In this document: positions 8,855 to 17,616 of the stretch, in pieces
Layout of the letters: each line of letters opens with the position of its first letter
How positions within the stretch are numbered: position 1 is the first letter of the stretch
DNA from: SZUA-309 sp965233675
GTDB taxonomy: Bacteria; Pseudomonadota; Gammaproteobacteria; Pseudomonadales; Azotimanducaceae
NCBI GenBank assembly: GCA_965233675.1
Contig: OZ247498.1
Span: 1,178,001-1,242,000, forward strand
DNA: 64,000 nucleotides
Direction: 5' to 3'
Position numbers and translations under genes: made by a program
Notes under the pieces: generated by a model
The model's database searches: none
Seen by the model: only the letters and a program-made list of their open reading frames with translations
Told to the model about the DNA's origin: nothing

Positions 8855-8910
8855 CGCTATCCAGACGCGCTTTGTCCAGGTCTGCGTTATCCAGGCCCGC
8901 TTTGCGGGCC
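8855..8910. repeat. Imperfect 30-bp tandem repeat ending in a GC hairpin
   Basis: A 20-bp unit (8855-8874) recurs at 8885-8904 with 3 mismatches, a period of 30 bp. The second copy runs into a perfect GC hairpin, GGCCCGC-TTT-GCGGGCC at 8894-8910. It sits between the aldolase stop and rmuC. It could act as a terminator for the aldolase, although no T-tract follows. Confidence 0.4.
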
Positions 8911-8954
8911 GTCAATGTAGGCCCGCGCCGCCGAAAAGCGCATACTAGGCATCC

Positions 8955-10556
8955 ATGCAGTCCCCGGATCCAAGTTCCCTCCAGACGCTCATCGATGCCA
9001 TGGTGGCAGTGGCGTCCACATACTGGCCGCTGGCGGTCGCCGCGCTCATCGGGGCGCTGATCGCGAGCCTCGCCTGGCTCAGACATTCCAATCAGAAAGC
9101 CCGCCATGCCTTTGAAACCGGACTGTCCCAGGACGCGGAAAAACGGGCCCAGGATGCACGCCTGATCGAGGAGCGCATGGAGATCCGGGCCCGGGAGTTC
9201 ACCCGTCTCGAAGGACAGCTGGATGCTCTGACGAAGGCCCATGATACGGCCCGGGCGGAACTCGAAGAAAAGACCCGCCAGGTGGCCGACTATCAGGCGA
9301 AGCAGGCGGGGCTCGAGGCGCGTCTGGATGAATCCCGGAAGGCGTTCGAGGAAAAGGAAGCACTGTTCCGGGAATCGAGCGAGGCGCTCAAGCAGGAATT
9401 CGAGCTCCTCGCCAACCGGATCTTCGAACGTCAGGGGCAGGCCCACCAGGAGAAGCTCTCCACGGTGCTCTCGCCGTTCAGAGAGCAGATCGTCGATTTC
9501 CGGAAGCGGGTGGAAGAGGTTTACCACACGGAAAGCAAAGACCGCGCGTCGTTGCTCACGGAAGTGAAAAACCTGCAGACGGCCTCCGAGAAGATCAACC
9601 AGGAGGCAGAAAACCTCACCAAGGCGCTCAAGGGTGACAGCAAACTGCAGGGGAACTGGGGCGAACTGGTGCTGGAACGGGTGCTGGAGCAGTCCGGACT
9701 CAGGGCCGGCTCAGAGTACTTCCTGCAGGAAACGCGGCGCTCGGCCTCCGGCGATCTGAAGCGGCCGGATGTGCTCATCCGACTGCCGGAAGACAAGGAC
9801 GTGGTGATCGATGCCAAGGTGTCGCTGACGGCCTACGAGCAGGCGCTCTCCACCGAAGATCCCGGCCAGCGCGAGGTTTTCCTCAAGCAGCATCTGACCA
9901 GTCTCAGGGCCCATGTGAAACGGCTGGCGGATCAGGACTATGCCCATCTGGAGGATGTCCGCTCGCTCGACTTCGTGCTCATGTTCGTGCCCATCGAGTC
10001 CGCTTTCACCCTGGCCGTGGAAGAGGACCACAGGCTGTTCACGGACGCATTCGAGAAGCGGATCGTGATCGTCAGTCCCACCACGCTGATGATGACGCTG
10101 AGGATCATTCACAACGTCTGGCGGGCCGAAAAACAGAACCACAACGCCCAGGAAATCGCCCGGCGGGCCGGCGCGCTGTACGACAAGCTCCGCGGGCTGG
10201 TGGAAGACATGGAGCGCCTCGGTACCCAGCTCAATACCGTGGAGAAGACTTATCAATCCGCCGTCGGCAAGATCAGCTCTGGAAAGGGCAATCTGGTTCG
10301 GCAGGTGGAACAGTTCCGCGAGCTGGGTGCGCACGTCAAAAAGCCGTTGCCGAAGTCCGTGATCGAAGCCTCCGAAGCCGGGGAGGCAGCCCCGGCCCGC
10401 CTGACCCGGAGTGAGCAGGACGAGCAGGGCATCACGGTGGACCTGGACGCGCCGGCTGAAACCGACGCTCAGTCGGAAACTGAGACCGAAACTCAGACCG
10501 GTCCCGACGTCGCCGACGACGTTCCGTCCAAGCCGTCCAGCAAAGCCGCCGAGTAG
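8955..10556 (+). CDS. rmuC: DNA recombination protein RmuC
   Basis: A 533-residue RmuC protein. This family limits inversions and rearrangements and carries a restriction-endonuclease-like fold. The N-terminus holds one membrane segment (about residues 25-45, WPLAVAALIGALIASLAWL), then a long coiled coil (residues 50-200), then the conserved RmuC core with GNWGELVLERVLEQSG, RPDVLIRLPEDKDVVIDAKV and MTLRIIHNVWRAEKQNHNA. The C-terminal 60 residues are acidic and Thr/Glu-rich and look disordered. The ATG at 8955 directly precedes the membrane anchor. It stands alone on the plus strand ahead of csrA, with 160 bp between them. Confidence 0.95.
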   Translation: MQSPDPSSLQTLIDAMVAVASTYWPLAVAALIGALIASLAWLRHSNQKARHAFETGLSQDAEKRAQDARLIEERMEIRAREFTRLEGQLDALTKAHDTARAELEEKTRQVADYQAKQAGLEARLDESRKAFEEKEALFRESSEALKQEFELLANRIFERQGQAHQEKLSTVLSPFREQIVDFRKRVEEVYHTESKDRASLLTEVKNLQTASEKINQEAENLTKALKGDSKLQGNWGELVLERVLEQSGLRAGSEYFLQETRRSASGDLKRPDVLIRLPEDKDVVIDAKVSLTAYEQALSTEDPGQREVFLKQHLTSLRAHVKRLADQDYAHLEDVRSLDFVLMFVPIESAFTLAVEEDHRLFTDAFEKRIVIVSPTTLMMTLRIIHNVWRAEKQNHNAQEIARRAGALYDKLRGLVEDMERLGTQLNTVEKTYQSAVGKISSGKGNLVRQVEQFRELGAHVKKPLPKSVIEASEAGEAAPARLTRSEQDEQGITVDLDAPAETDAQSETETETQTGPDVADDVPSKPSSKAAE

Positions 10557-10716
10557 CACTCGGCCCCTCGTGCCCGTGCACCGGAAAAGTGTGCGGTTGG
10601 TCTCATTTCACTTCGAATCGTTCCGGGTCAGTGTCAAGAAGGCATATGAACTTCACAGAACGGGTTTGGGGAGCCAAGTAAATTGGGCGGCAGAAACGGA
10701 TTGCGAGGACAACTTA

Positions 10717-10947
10717 ATGCTGGTGTTAACCCGGCGTGCCGGCGAATCGATCATGATCGACAATGAGATTGAGCTCAAAGTGCTCAAGATTCGCGGGAGC
10801 CAAGTGCATCTCGGGATTGATGCACCCAAGAAGTCGGCCGTGCACCGCAAAGAGGTCTGGTTACGGATCCACGGTGAACCTGCCAGTGCTTCTCCCCATG
10901 AGGAGCACGACGAAGACTTCGCAACGGATACCTTCAAGACCGCCTGA
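10717..10947 (+). CDS. csrA: Carbon storage regulator CsrA
   Basis: A 76-residue CsrA/RsmA RNA-binding post-transcriptional regulator that binds GGA motifs in mRNA leaders. The start MLVLTRRAGESIMI matches the family, and the C-terminal half keeps the RNA-contacting VHRKEV (Arg near position 44) after GIDAPKKS. The tail (SASPHEEHDEDF) is longer and more acidic than in the E. coli protein (61 aa). The ATG at 10717 is the only start giving this N-terminus; a GAGGAC ribosome site precedes it. The 160-bp leader between rmuC and csrA probably holds its promoter. A strong hairpin follows the stop. Confidence 0.95.
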   Translation: MLVLTRRAGESIMIDNEIELKVLKIRGSQVHLGIDAPKKSAVHRKEVWLRIHGEPASASPHEEHDEDFATDTFKTA

Positions 10948-10954
10948 CCCCATC

Positions 10955-10983
10955 GCGTCACGCACCAGCCGGTGCCGTGACGC
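10955..10983. terminator. Hairpin between convergent csrA and hypothetical gene
   Basis: The arms GCGTCACG-CACC and GGTG-C-CGTGACGC form a 12-bp stem with one bulge and a 4-nt loop, 8 bp after the csrA stop. There is no T-tract on either strand, so it may be a bidirectional or weak terminator, or an mRNA 3'-end stabiliser. Confidence 0.5.
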
Positions 10984-11002
10984 CTCACCCTGCAATCAGA
11001 AC

Positions 11003-11476
11003 CTACGCTTCCAGACCGCCCGGACCACCCTGGCCGATGAATGCCGGTGTTTCGCAGATGGCGTAGGGGTGGATCTCGCCGGTGGTCACCGGATAGCGAT
11101 GCTGATGGATGCCTTCGCGCACCTCCCGGTCGAGTTGTTCGGCTGTGGGCTTCAGCAGTACGGAATCCAGCGCCTCCCAGATCGGATTCACCGGTTGCAG
11201 CGGGGTGAACGAAAGCACTGTCTCCCAGGTTGCCCGGTGCAGCTCCACCACCGCCAGATCGGTCACGTATCCCCAGTATGAATAAGCCGCCGGCGTACCG
11301 CTGGCGAACAGCACGGGCAACGCCTGGTCCGCTTCCCGGGCCGAGTCCAGCATATCGAGGGCGGCCAGCCAGGGATGGGTGTCCCGATACTTGCCTTCGC
11401 CGCTGGCTTCCAGCAGCACCTTGAGGGCTTCTTCCGCCACGGTGGTGGCAACGCAATAGGGGTAGGGCGTGGTCAT
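11003..11476 (-). CDS. Hypothetical protein
   Basis: A 157-residue soluble protein with no signal peptide or membrane segment. I do not recognise the family. It is rich in Ala, Glu and aromatic residues (SYWGYVTDLAVVELHRATW in the middle) and predicted to be mixed helix/strand; the final GGPGGLEA looks like a flexible tail. Codon use resembles its neighbours and the frame is intact, supporting a real gene. It starts with ATG at 11476, divergent from the FAN1-type nuclease (82 bp between starts) and convergent with csrA. Confidence 0.65.
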   Translation of the reverse strand: MTTPYPYCVATTVAEEALKVLLEASGEGKYRDTHPWLAALDMLDSAREADQALPVLFASGTPAAYSYWGYVTDLAVVELHRATWETVLSFTPLQPVNPIWEALDSVLLKPTAEQLDREVREGIHQHRYPVTTGEIHPYAICETPAFIGQGGPGGLEA

Positions 11477-11558
11477 GTCGTGGGGATTGTCTCCAGGGAC
11501 GGCGGACGGGGGTACTGTACATGCATACAGAGGATTTTATAATCACCGCTCTCCAGCC

Positions 11559-13181
11559 ATGCAACCGGCATCATTCAGGGTGTTCAAGCTCAAGCCACAA
11601 CAACCGCCGCCGCCGGACTACTACGCTGCCAACCTCCGGCACCTGTTTGCCCACGTCCAGGACTTCTATGAAGACATCCTGACCGGTGAGGAACTGGGCT
11701 ACGTGCATGCCTTCCTGAGCGCCGGCGCCGATGCTCAGCGACTGTATGCCCGGCTGCTCGGCCGGAAAGGGCCCTGGATTCGACTCGACAAACTGAACTA
11801 TCAGGAGATCCCAGCGCTTTCAACGGCGGTGACAGAACTGGAAGCCAACGGCCTGGTGGTCGTAAACGCCGAAGCGCCAGCGGAAACCCTGCTTGGTCTG
11901 CTGACCCAGGCGGAGCGGAAAGCTGCATTCCCGACGGTGCGCGGCATGAAGAAAGACGAGTGGATTGCCGAGTGTCTCGGCCGTCATGAGGATGCGCGGA
12001 TCCGTCGCGTCCTTGCCCGGCGTTACACCTGGCTGAATCTCCGCAGGCGCCGCCTGGTCCGGCTGATTCAGCTGCTATTTTTCGGGGATGACCATCAGGA
12101 CACCAGTACCTTCGTGCTCCAGGACCTGGGGCTCATGCGGTTCGAGGACTATCCGCTGCAGCGCACGGCCCGTCTGTTTCCTGATCGACAGGCACTGGAT
12201 CGGTACCGGCACCTGCGCCGCCTGGATCGCCTCTGTCATCGGTTGAGCGAAGCCGAGGGCCTGGACGTGTGGCTGTTGCAGGCCCTGAACGTCGACGCCG
12301 GGAATCGACAGGAGCAGCGGCAACGGGATCGAACCCTCAATCGGCTCGGGCAGCAGTTTGAACGGGCAGGTGCATTCGATCGTGCGCTTGATTGTTATGG
12401 CCGTTCCCGGATGCATCCGGCGAGAGAGCGGCGGGCGAGAATTCTGAAGAAGCTCGAGGATGACGACGGTTGCCGGGACCTGGTGGCGCGCATCGCCCGG
12501 ACGCCGCGCTGCGCCGAGGAGGTGGATTTCGCCAGGCGGTTCGGCAAACGGGCGAGACGCGGAGCGGAAACCGTCACCGTGGTGCCGCTCGGGCAGCCGG
12601 TCGAGCGGATCGAAGCCCATGCGGCAGAGCTGCTCGGAGCCACCGGAGGTTTTGCGTTCCATCTCGAGAACGCCCTGCCGAGGAGCCTGGCCGGCCTCGC
12701 CTATTGGGAGCAGATATTCGCGCCGGTGCCCGGGGCATTCACCAATCCCTTTCAGTCGGGTCCATTGGATCTGTTCTGGCCGGACTTCGCCGAAGCCCGT
12801 GGCCGGGCCATCGCTGAACGTACGGCAGTCCTGTCTGAGCCCGGTGCTTTGAAGCAGGCACTGGCAGATACCTTCGAGGAGAAAGTCGGAGTCGCCAACC
12901 GGATGGTTTCCTGGCGGCATTTCGATGCCACCGTGCTACAGACACTGCTGAGTTATGTGCCGGAAACTGCCTTGCTGGCGCTGGCGGAACACGTGATCCG
13001 CTGGCCGTACAGAACCCGGAACGGTTTTCCGGACCTCACGGTGGTTTACGGGCCGGGCAACTTCGAGTTTGTGGAGGTGAAAGGACCGACGGATCAGCTG
13101 CAGCCCGGCCAGCGGGTCTGGCTGAGCACGCTGGCGCAACTCGGATTGCCGGCGCGGGTTCTGAAGTTCAAAGCATGCTGA
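11559..13181 (+). CDS. FAN1-type VRR-NUC nuclease
   Basis: A 540-residue homologue of FAN1, a structure-specific nuclease that in eukaryotes and some bacteria unhooks DNA interstrand crosslinks. The C-terminal VRR-NUC domain shows the PD-(D/E)XK residues: PDLTVVYG (Asp), then FEFVEVKGP (Glu-x-Lys), followed by QRVWLSTL. The middle is helical and TPR-like (RDRTLNRLGQQFERAGAFDR), and the N-terminus matches the FAN1 SAP/winged region in length and position. The ATG at 11559 is preferred to an upstream start whose extra residues look random. Its stop overlaps the helicase start by 7 bp, so the two form a repair operon. Confidence 0.85.
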   Translation: MQPASFRVFKLKPQQPPPPDYYAANLRHLFAHVQDFYEDILTGEELGYVHAFLSAGADAQRLYARLLGRKGPWIRLDKLNYQEIPALSTAVTELEANGLVVVNAEAPAETLLGLLTQAERKAAFPTVRGMKKDEWIAECLGRHEDARIRRVLARRYTWLNLRRRRLVRLIQLLFFGDDHQDTSTFVLQDLGLMRFEDYPLQRTARLFPDRQALDRYRHLRRLDRLCHRLSEAEGLDVWLLQALNVDAGNRQEQRQRDRTLNRLGQQFERAGAFDRALDCYGRSRMHPARERRARILKKLEDDDGCRDLVARIARTPRCAEEVDFARRFGKRARRGAETVTVVPLGQPVERIEAHAAELLGATGGFAFHLENALPRSLAGLAYWEQIFAPVPGAFTNPFQSGPLDLFWPDFAEARGRAIAERTAVLSEPGALKQALADTFEEKVGVANRMVSWRHFDATVLQTLLSYVPETALLALAEHVIRWPYRTRNGFPDLTVVYGPGNFEFVEVKGPTDQLQPGQRVWLSTLAQLGLPARVLKFKAC

Positions 13182-15769
13182 TCAACGTCCCGGTCAAAAC
13201 CCTGGCCGAGTTCGTGCACCGGCGTGGCGATCTGTATCCGTCGCTCGGCGGGCGTGTGACCGGGGAGGAGGGGATCGCAACCCAACGTCGGGTCCAGCAG
13301 AACCGGGGTGACGGCTACCAGCGGGAGGTGGTCGTCAGCGGTGAATTCAGCGTCGGCGAGGTGGAGGTCTCTCTGAGCGGCCGCCTGGATGGTTGTGACC
13401 TGACGGCGGAAGTGCCCCTGGTCGAAGAAATCAAAACGACCCGGGCAGATCCGGCCGAGGCCGAGCAGGCGGTCGGGTCTGCCCACTGGGCTCAGGCTCG
13501 ACTCTACGCGGCATTGCTCGCACGGCTGCATCCCGAGCGGGAAGCGTGGGCCGTGCGCCTGCTCTACTGTCATCCGGATGAGGCTCAGGCCGATGACGCG
13601 CTGACGGATGAGAATCGGCAAATGACGGCGCGATCGTCGTTCACCGAGCAACGCTCGGCGGAGTGGCTGAGCGACTATCTCGCGCAGACGCTCGAGGTCT
13701 ACGGTCGCTGGCTCGCCGCAGAGCGGACCTACCAGGCCCGGCGGAACCGCTGGCTCGATGCCCGGGGGTTCCCGTACGGCGGTTTCAGAGCCCACCAGCG
13801 GGCGTTGGCCGGGCGGGTCTATCAGGCCTTCCGGGACGGCGAGCACCTGCTGCTGGAGGCGCCCACCGGCAGTGGTAAGACCATGGGCGTGCTCTATCCC
13901 GCATTGAAGGCGCTGGCTGCTGGTCATGTGCAACGGCTGTTTTATCTCACCAGTCGCGGCACCGGTGCGCTGGCGGCGATGAAGGCGGCGTCGGATATCG
14001 GCGAGACGCCACCGCACACCGCTGGAATCCGGGTGGTGGATCTGGTGGCCAAGGAAAAGGCCTGCCTGGTTGAAGGCATGCCCTGTGATACCCGCTGTCC
14101 GTATTCGGTTGGCTACTACGACCGGATTCAGGGTGCCGTTGTGGACGCACTCGAGCAGGCGACGCTGGATCGGGAAACAATGCGCGGTGTGGCGGAATCC
14201 CATCAGGTCTGTCCCTTCGAGTTGTCATTGGATGTGGCCGTTCATGCGGATCTGATCATCGGCGACTACAACTATCTGCTCGATCCGGTCGTGCGTCTGC
14301 AGCGATTCCAGGATGACGCAGCGCTTGGCCTTCTGATCGATGAGTCGCACCAGCTTGCCGAACGCACCAGAGACATGCTCTCTCTGACACTGAGTCGGGA
14401 AGACGTGAAAGCGGCGATCGCGGAATCTCCGCCGGCCGAGATTCTCCGCCGGCTGAAGCGGACGGACCGGGTCCTGATGGAGATCCGGCGGGAACTTGTC
14501 GCAGCTCAACCCCGGGATCGAAACCCGGGCGGGGAAGTGGTGATCGGGACGCCGGAGAAACTGCTCCGAGCGGCCGAGCAGGCCCTGGAAGCGCTGGCCG
14601 CAACCGAGATCGATCTCAGCGCCTGGCCGTTGAGCCGCCGGCTGCTGTTCGATCTGTCCCGTTGGGTACGGGCGCAGAACTGGTGCCGTGGACGTTCGGG
14701 CCAGGCACAGGCACAGGCAGAGGGCGAGGGTAGTGAGTGTGGTGAGCGTGGTGAGCGTGGTGAGCGTGAGGATCCCGCGAATGATTCCGCGACGCTCGCC
14801 CCGGAATTCCGCTATCTGGCCCAGGTGACCGATCGCGGTCGCACGAGGAAGAGCGTGCGGCTCCGGCTGGCCTGTCTCGATGCGGCGCCCTACCTCGAAT
14901 CCGTGCTGGCCGGCTATGGTCCACATGTCCGCTTCTCGGGCACCATGACGCCCCTCGACCTCTATCAGCGCCTGCACGGCCAGGCGCAGGCGCCGGCGGA
15001 ACGAGTCGAAAGTCCCTTTGCCCCGGATCAACTGGCCGCCCTGGTGGTTACCGATCTGCCGGTGTACTACCGGCAACGGGCAGCCTCGCTGCCCGGGCTG
15101 AAGAATCTGGTGTTGAACACGGTGGCAGCCAGACCGGGCAACTACCTGGTCGCGCTGCCGTCCTTCGAATACGTACAGCAACTGTCCGAGGTGCTGGTCA
15201 CCGAACTCGGCAACGGACTCCTGGTGCAGACACCGGGGATGGCGGCAGAGGCCCGGGCTGAATTCCTCGAGGGCTTTCAGGCGGACGGGCCGACCCGGGT
15301 CGGCCTCATCGTGCTGGGCGGCCTGTTCGCCGAATCGGTGGATTTCAGTCATGCGCCGCTTGCCGGCGTGATCTGCGTGGGTGTCGGGCTGCCGCCCGTG
15401 AGCCGGCAGAAAGAAGAGATGCGGGTGCATTTCGATGCGGATCTCGGCGCGGGCGGGGGGGACACGGTGGCCTATCAGCAGCCGGCGATGACCCGGGTGT
15501 TGCAGATGGCGGGCCGGTTGCTGCGCAGCCCGGCGGATCGGGGCGTGTTGCTGCTCATCGATGACCGTTTTGCCCGTCCGGCCTTCCAGCGTTTCTTTCC
15601 GAAACACTGGCGACCGGTGAACGTGGCGGCGGCGGATGTGCCGGCACATCTGGAAAACTTCTGGCAGGCCGAGTCCGGCTTGCCTAGACTCCGCAGTTCC
15701 AGTGATCCCGTCCGGATGGATGGGACGTCCGCCCCCCCAGGCAATCAGATAAGACAGCAGGAAACGTGA
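13175..15769 (+). CDS. Nuclease-fused XPD/DinG-type DNA helicase
   Basis: An 864-residue superfamily 2 helicase. Residues 1-170 resemble a PD-(D/E)XK nuclease (LSGRLDGCDL, then LVEEIKTT, and QARLYAALL). A Rad3/XPD/DinG helicase core follows: Walker A LEAPTGSGKT near residue 230, a cysteine cluster (ACLVEGMPCDTRCPYS, later HQVCPFE) positioned like the 4Fe-4S domain of XPD, a DEAH-type box LLIDESHQLAE, and C-terminal motifs VGLIVLGGLFAESVDF and MTRVLQMAGRLLRSP. A Gly/Glu/Arg linker near residues 510-530 comes from tandem repeats. It overlaps the FAN1-type nuclease upstream, and its stop overlaps the pyk GTG start. A DNA damage role, possibly crosslink repair, is inferred. Confidence 0.85.
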   Translation: MLINVPVKTLAEFVHRRGDLYPSLGGRVTGEEGIATQRRVQQNRGDGYQREVVVSGEFSVGEVEVSLSGRLDGCDLTAEVPLVEEIKTTRADPAEAEQAVGSAHWAQARLYAALLARLHPEREAWAVRLLYCHPDEAQADDALTDENRQMTARSSFTEQRSAEWLSDYLAQTLEVYGRWLAAERTYQARRNRWLDARGFPYGGFRAHQRALAGRVYQAFRDGEHLLLEAPTGSGKTMGVLYPALKALAAGHVQRLFYLTSRGTGALAAMKAASDIGETPPHTAGIRVVDLVAKEKACLVEGMPCDTRCPYSVGYYDRIQGAVVDALEQATLDRETMRGVAESHQVCPFELSLDVAVHADLIIGDYNYLLDPVVRLQRFQDDAALGLLIDESHQLAERTRDMLSLTLSREDVKAAIAESPPAEILRRLKRTDRVLMEIRRELVAAQPRDRNPGGEVVIGTPEKLLRAAEQALEALAATEIDLSAWPLSRRLLFDLSRWVRAQNWCRGRSGQAQAQAEGEGSECGERGERGEREDPANDSATLAPEFRYLAQVTDRGRTRKSVRLRLACLDAAPYLESVLAGYGPHVRFSGTMTPLDLYQRLHGQAQAPAERVESPFAPDQLAALVVTDLPVYYRQRAASLPGLKNLVLNTVAARPGNYLVALPSFEYVQQLSEVLVTELGNGLLVQTPGMAAEARAEFLEGFQADGPTRVGLIVLGGLFAESVDFSHAPLAGVICVGVGLPPVSRQKEEMRVHFDADLGAGGGDTVAYQQPAMTRVLQMAGRLLRSPADRGVLLLIDDRFARPAFQRFFPKHWRPVNVAAADVPAHLENFWQAESGLPRLRSSSDPVRMDGTSAPPGNQIRQQET
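14741..14767 (+). repeat. 9-bp tandem repeat inside the helicase gene
   Basis: GGTGAGCGT occurs three times head to tail at 14741, 14750 and 14759, preceded by a degenerate copy and by AGGCAC-type 6-bp repeats at about 14702-14720. All units are multiples of 3, so copy changes would keep the frame and alter the length of a GERGER linker. Confidence 0.8.
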
Positions 15770-17184
15770 GCACCGAAAAGAGCGTCCGGCGCACCAAGAT
15801 CATCTGCACCATCGGCCCCGCCACCGCCAGCTTCGAGATGCTGGAAAAGCTGGCCCTGGCCGGCATGAACGTGGTGCGTCTCAATATGTCCCATGCCGAC
15901 CACGAGAGCGCGCAGCAGATCGTCAACTGGATCCGCACGCTGAACCGTAAGCTGAGCTACCCCGTGGCCATTCTGCTCGACACCCAGGGCCCGGAAATCC
16001 GCACCGGTGACATCGCTGAGCCCATGGACCTGAAAAGTGGCGATGTGGTCACGGTCAGTGTGCTGCCCGGCGACGTGGAATCCAGTTCGATCCATATCAA
16101 CTACCAGGATCTGGTGGATGTGCTGGAGGTGGGCAACCGGCTCACGGTGGACAACGGCCTCATCAACTTCGAAGTGCTGGAGAAGCAGGGCGACGACCGG
16201 CTGGTGTGCAAGGTGCTCGATGGCGGCACCCTGGGTGGCCGACGGCATGTGAATCTGCCGGGTGTGCGGGTCAATCTGCCGGCGATCACCCAGAAGGACC
16301 GTCGCGACATTCAATGGGGCCTCGACAACGACGTGGATTTCATCGCGTTGTCGTTCGTTCGCAAGCCGGACGACATCGTCGAGTTGCGCGAGTTCATGGG
16401 TGCGAAAGCAAAGAACGTGAAAGTGGTCGCCAAGATCGAAGATCAGGAAGGGGTCTCCAACATCCATGGCATCGTCGAGCAGGCAGATGGCGTGATGGTG
16501 GCCCGGGGCGATCTCGGCATTGAAACCAACATCGCCGACCTGCCCAACATTCAACGGCGGATCGTGCATGCCGCGCTTCAGGGCGGCAAACGCTGCGTGG
16601 TGGCAACGCACATGCTGGAGTCCATGATCGAAAATCCGATCCCCACCCGGGCGGAAGTCACCGACGTGGCCAATGCCATCTACGAAGGCACGGACGCGGT
16701 CATGCTGTCCGGCGAGACGAGTATCGGCAAGTATCCGGTCCGCTGCGTGGAGCAACTCGATTCCATTGCCCGTCATTCAGAGGCCTGGCCCGGCCTCGGC
16801 TATGAGAAGGATCTGGTGCCGGATACAGACAAGCAGCACATCGCGATCAATGCGGTGTCGCTGGCCGAGGACATCCAGGCCAAGGGCATCGTGGTCATCA
16901 CCCGGCGAGGCATCACAGCGGACCTTGTGACCAACGCGCGGCCGAGTACGGTGCCGATCTATGCCTTCACCAATCACTCTCAGACCCGGCGCAGGCTGAC
17001 CATCAACCGGGCGGTGGTGCCGCATCGGATGGAGTTCAGCTCACAACCGGAGAAAACCCTGCAGCGGGCCCTGGCGATTCTCAAGGAACGGGAAGGATTT
17101 GTTGCCGGCGACAAGGTGGTGGTGATTTCGGACGTGCTGGCTGAGTTCAATTCGGATGCGATTCAGTTGAGGCATCTTTCTTAG
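15766..17184 (+). CDS. pyk: Pyruvate kinase
   Basis: A 472-residue pyruvate kinase, converting phosphoenolpyruvate and ADP to pyruvate and ATP, the last step of glycolysis. Family marks: RRTKIICTIGPAT at the N-terminus, NMSHADHES, LLDTQGPEIRTG, KIEDQEGVSNI, the active-site VMVARGDLGIE, and AVMLSGETSIGKYPV. Length is typical for PykF-type enzymes. The start is GTG at 15766, overlapping the helicase stop (GTGA), so it is translationally coupled to an unrelated repair gene, which is unusual. It ends before the 597-bp non-coding region that carries two structured repeats. Confidence 0.95.
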   Translation: MSTEKSVRRTKIICTIGPATASFEMLEKLALAGMNVVRLNMSHADHESAQQIVNWIRTLNRKLSYPVAILLDTQGPEIRTGDIAEPMDLKSGDVVTVSVLPGDVESSSIHINYQDLVDVLEVGNRLTVDNGLINFEVLEKQGDDRLVCKVLDGGTLGGRRHVNLPGVRVNLPAITQKDRRDIQWGLDNDVDFIALSFVRKPDDIVELREFMGAKAKNVKVVAKIEDQEGVSNIHGIVEQADGVMVARGDLGIETNIADLPNIQRRIVHAALQGGKRCVVATHMLESMIENPIPTRAEVTDVANAIYEGTDAVMLSGETSIGKYPVRCVEQLDSIARHSEAWPGLGYEKDLVPDTDKQHIAINAVSLAEDIQAKGIVVITRRGITADLVTNARPSTVPIYAFTNHSQTRRRLTINRAVVPHRMEFSSQPEKTLQRALAILKEREGFVAGDKVVVISDVLAEFNSDAIQLRHLS

Positions 17185-17275
17185 ACCCTGGGAATCTTAG
17201 ACATCCGGAATACGCGGGGACGGCCCCTCGGTTCTGGGGGTTCAAAGAGTTGGGGATCAGGCGGAAGGGTGTTTC

Positions 17276-17423
17276 GCGCTGCGTTGGGGGTCGCAAAACG
17301 GGCGTCCCGCTTGCCCCTTCGGGGTGCCCTCGACTTCGCGCGTCGGCCTTTCGCTCCGCGAATCGGCCACGCACTCCGCTCGGCTGCGCTCCCGAGCCCG
17401 TTTTGCAACCCCCAACGCAACGC
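17276..17423 (+). repeat. Structured repeat, copy A: arms around 86-bp core
   Basis: A conserved core (17307-17392) is bracketed by 28-nt arms at 17276-17303 and 17396-17423 that are complementary at 26 of 28 positions. The core is 82/86 identical to copy B in inverted orientation. Inside the core are small hairpins: GCCCC-TTC-GGGG, CGAC..GTCG and TTTCGC-TCC-GCGAA within GGCC/GGCC. The arm sequence is unrelated to that of copy B. It lies in the 597-bp gap between convergent pyk and TauE genes; apart from the two copies, that gap (17185-17781) shows no gene. Confidence 0.85.
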
Positions 17424-17616
17424 TAAGCGTGCTTGGATTGATTCCTGACACTCCGCAATTCCGGTTTCGCGCTCCCGGCGGGCACTCGATGTTCGGCAAT
17501 GATCCACGTGGAACTGTCTTGTGCACGGCCGACGCTGAGCTATGCCATCGAATCCTGGTTACCCTGCCACCAACCCCGCCCTGTTAGAGCGAGGCTGTCG
17601 AGCGCGCTCAGGTGGA

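Noticed and set aside
8094..9527. A long open frame on the minus strand opposite the aldolase and rmuC
   Set aside because: It is a mirror of GC-rich coding sequence; the plus-strand proteins are recognisable families, while this one has no domain.
14741..14767. A CRISPR-like repeat array
   Set aside because: Units are 9 bp, without spacers, and lie in frame inside the helicase gene.
14225..15649. A long minus-strand frame opposite the helicase
   Set aside because: It contains a low-complexity run from the tandem repeats read backwards and no domain.
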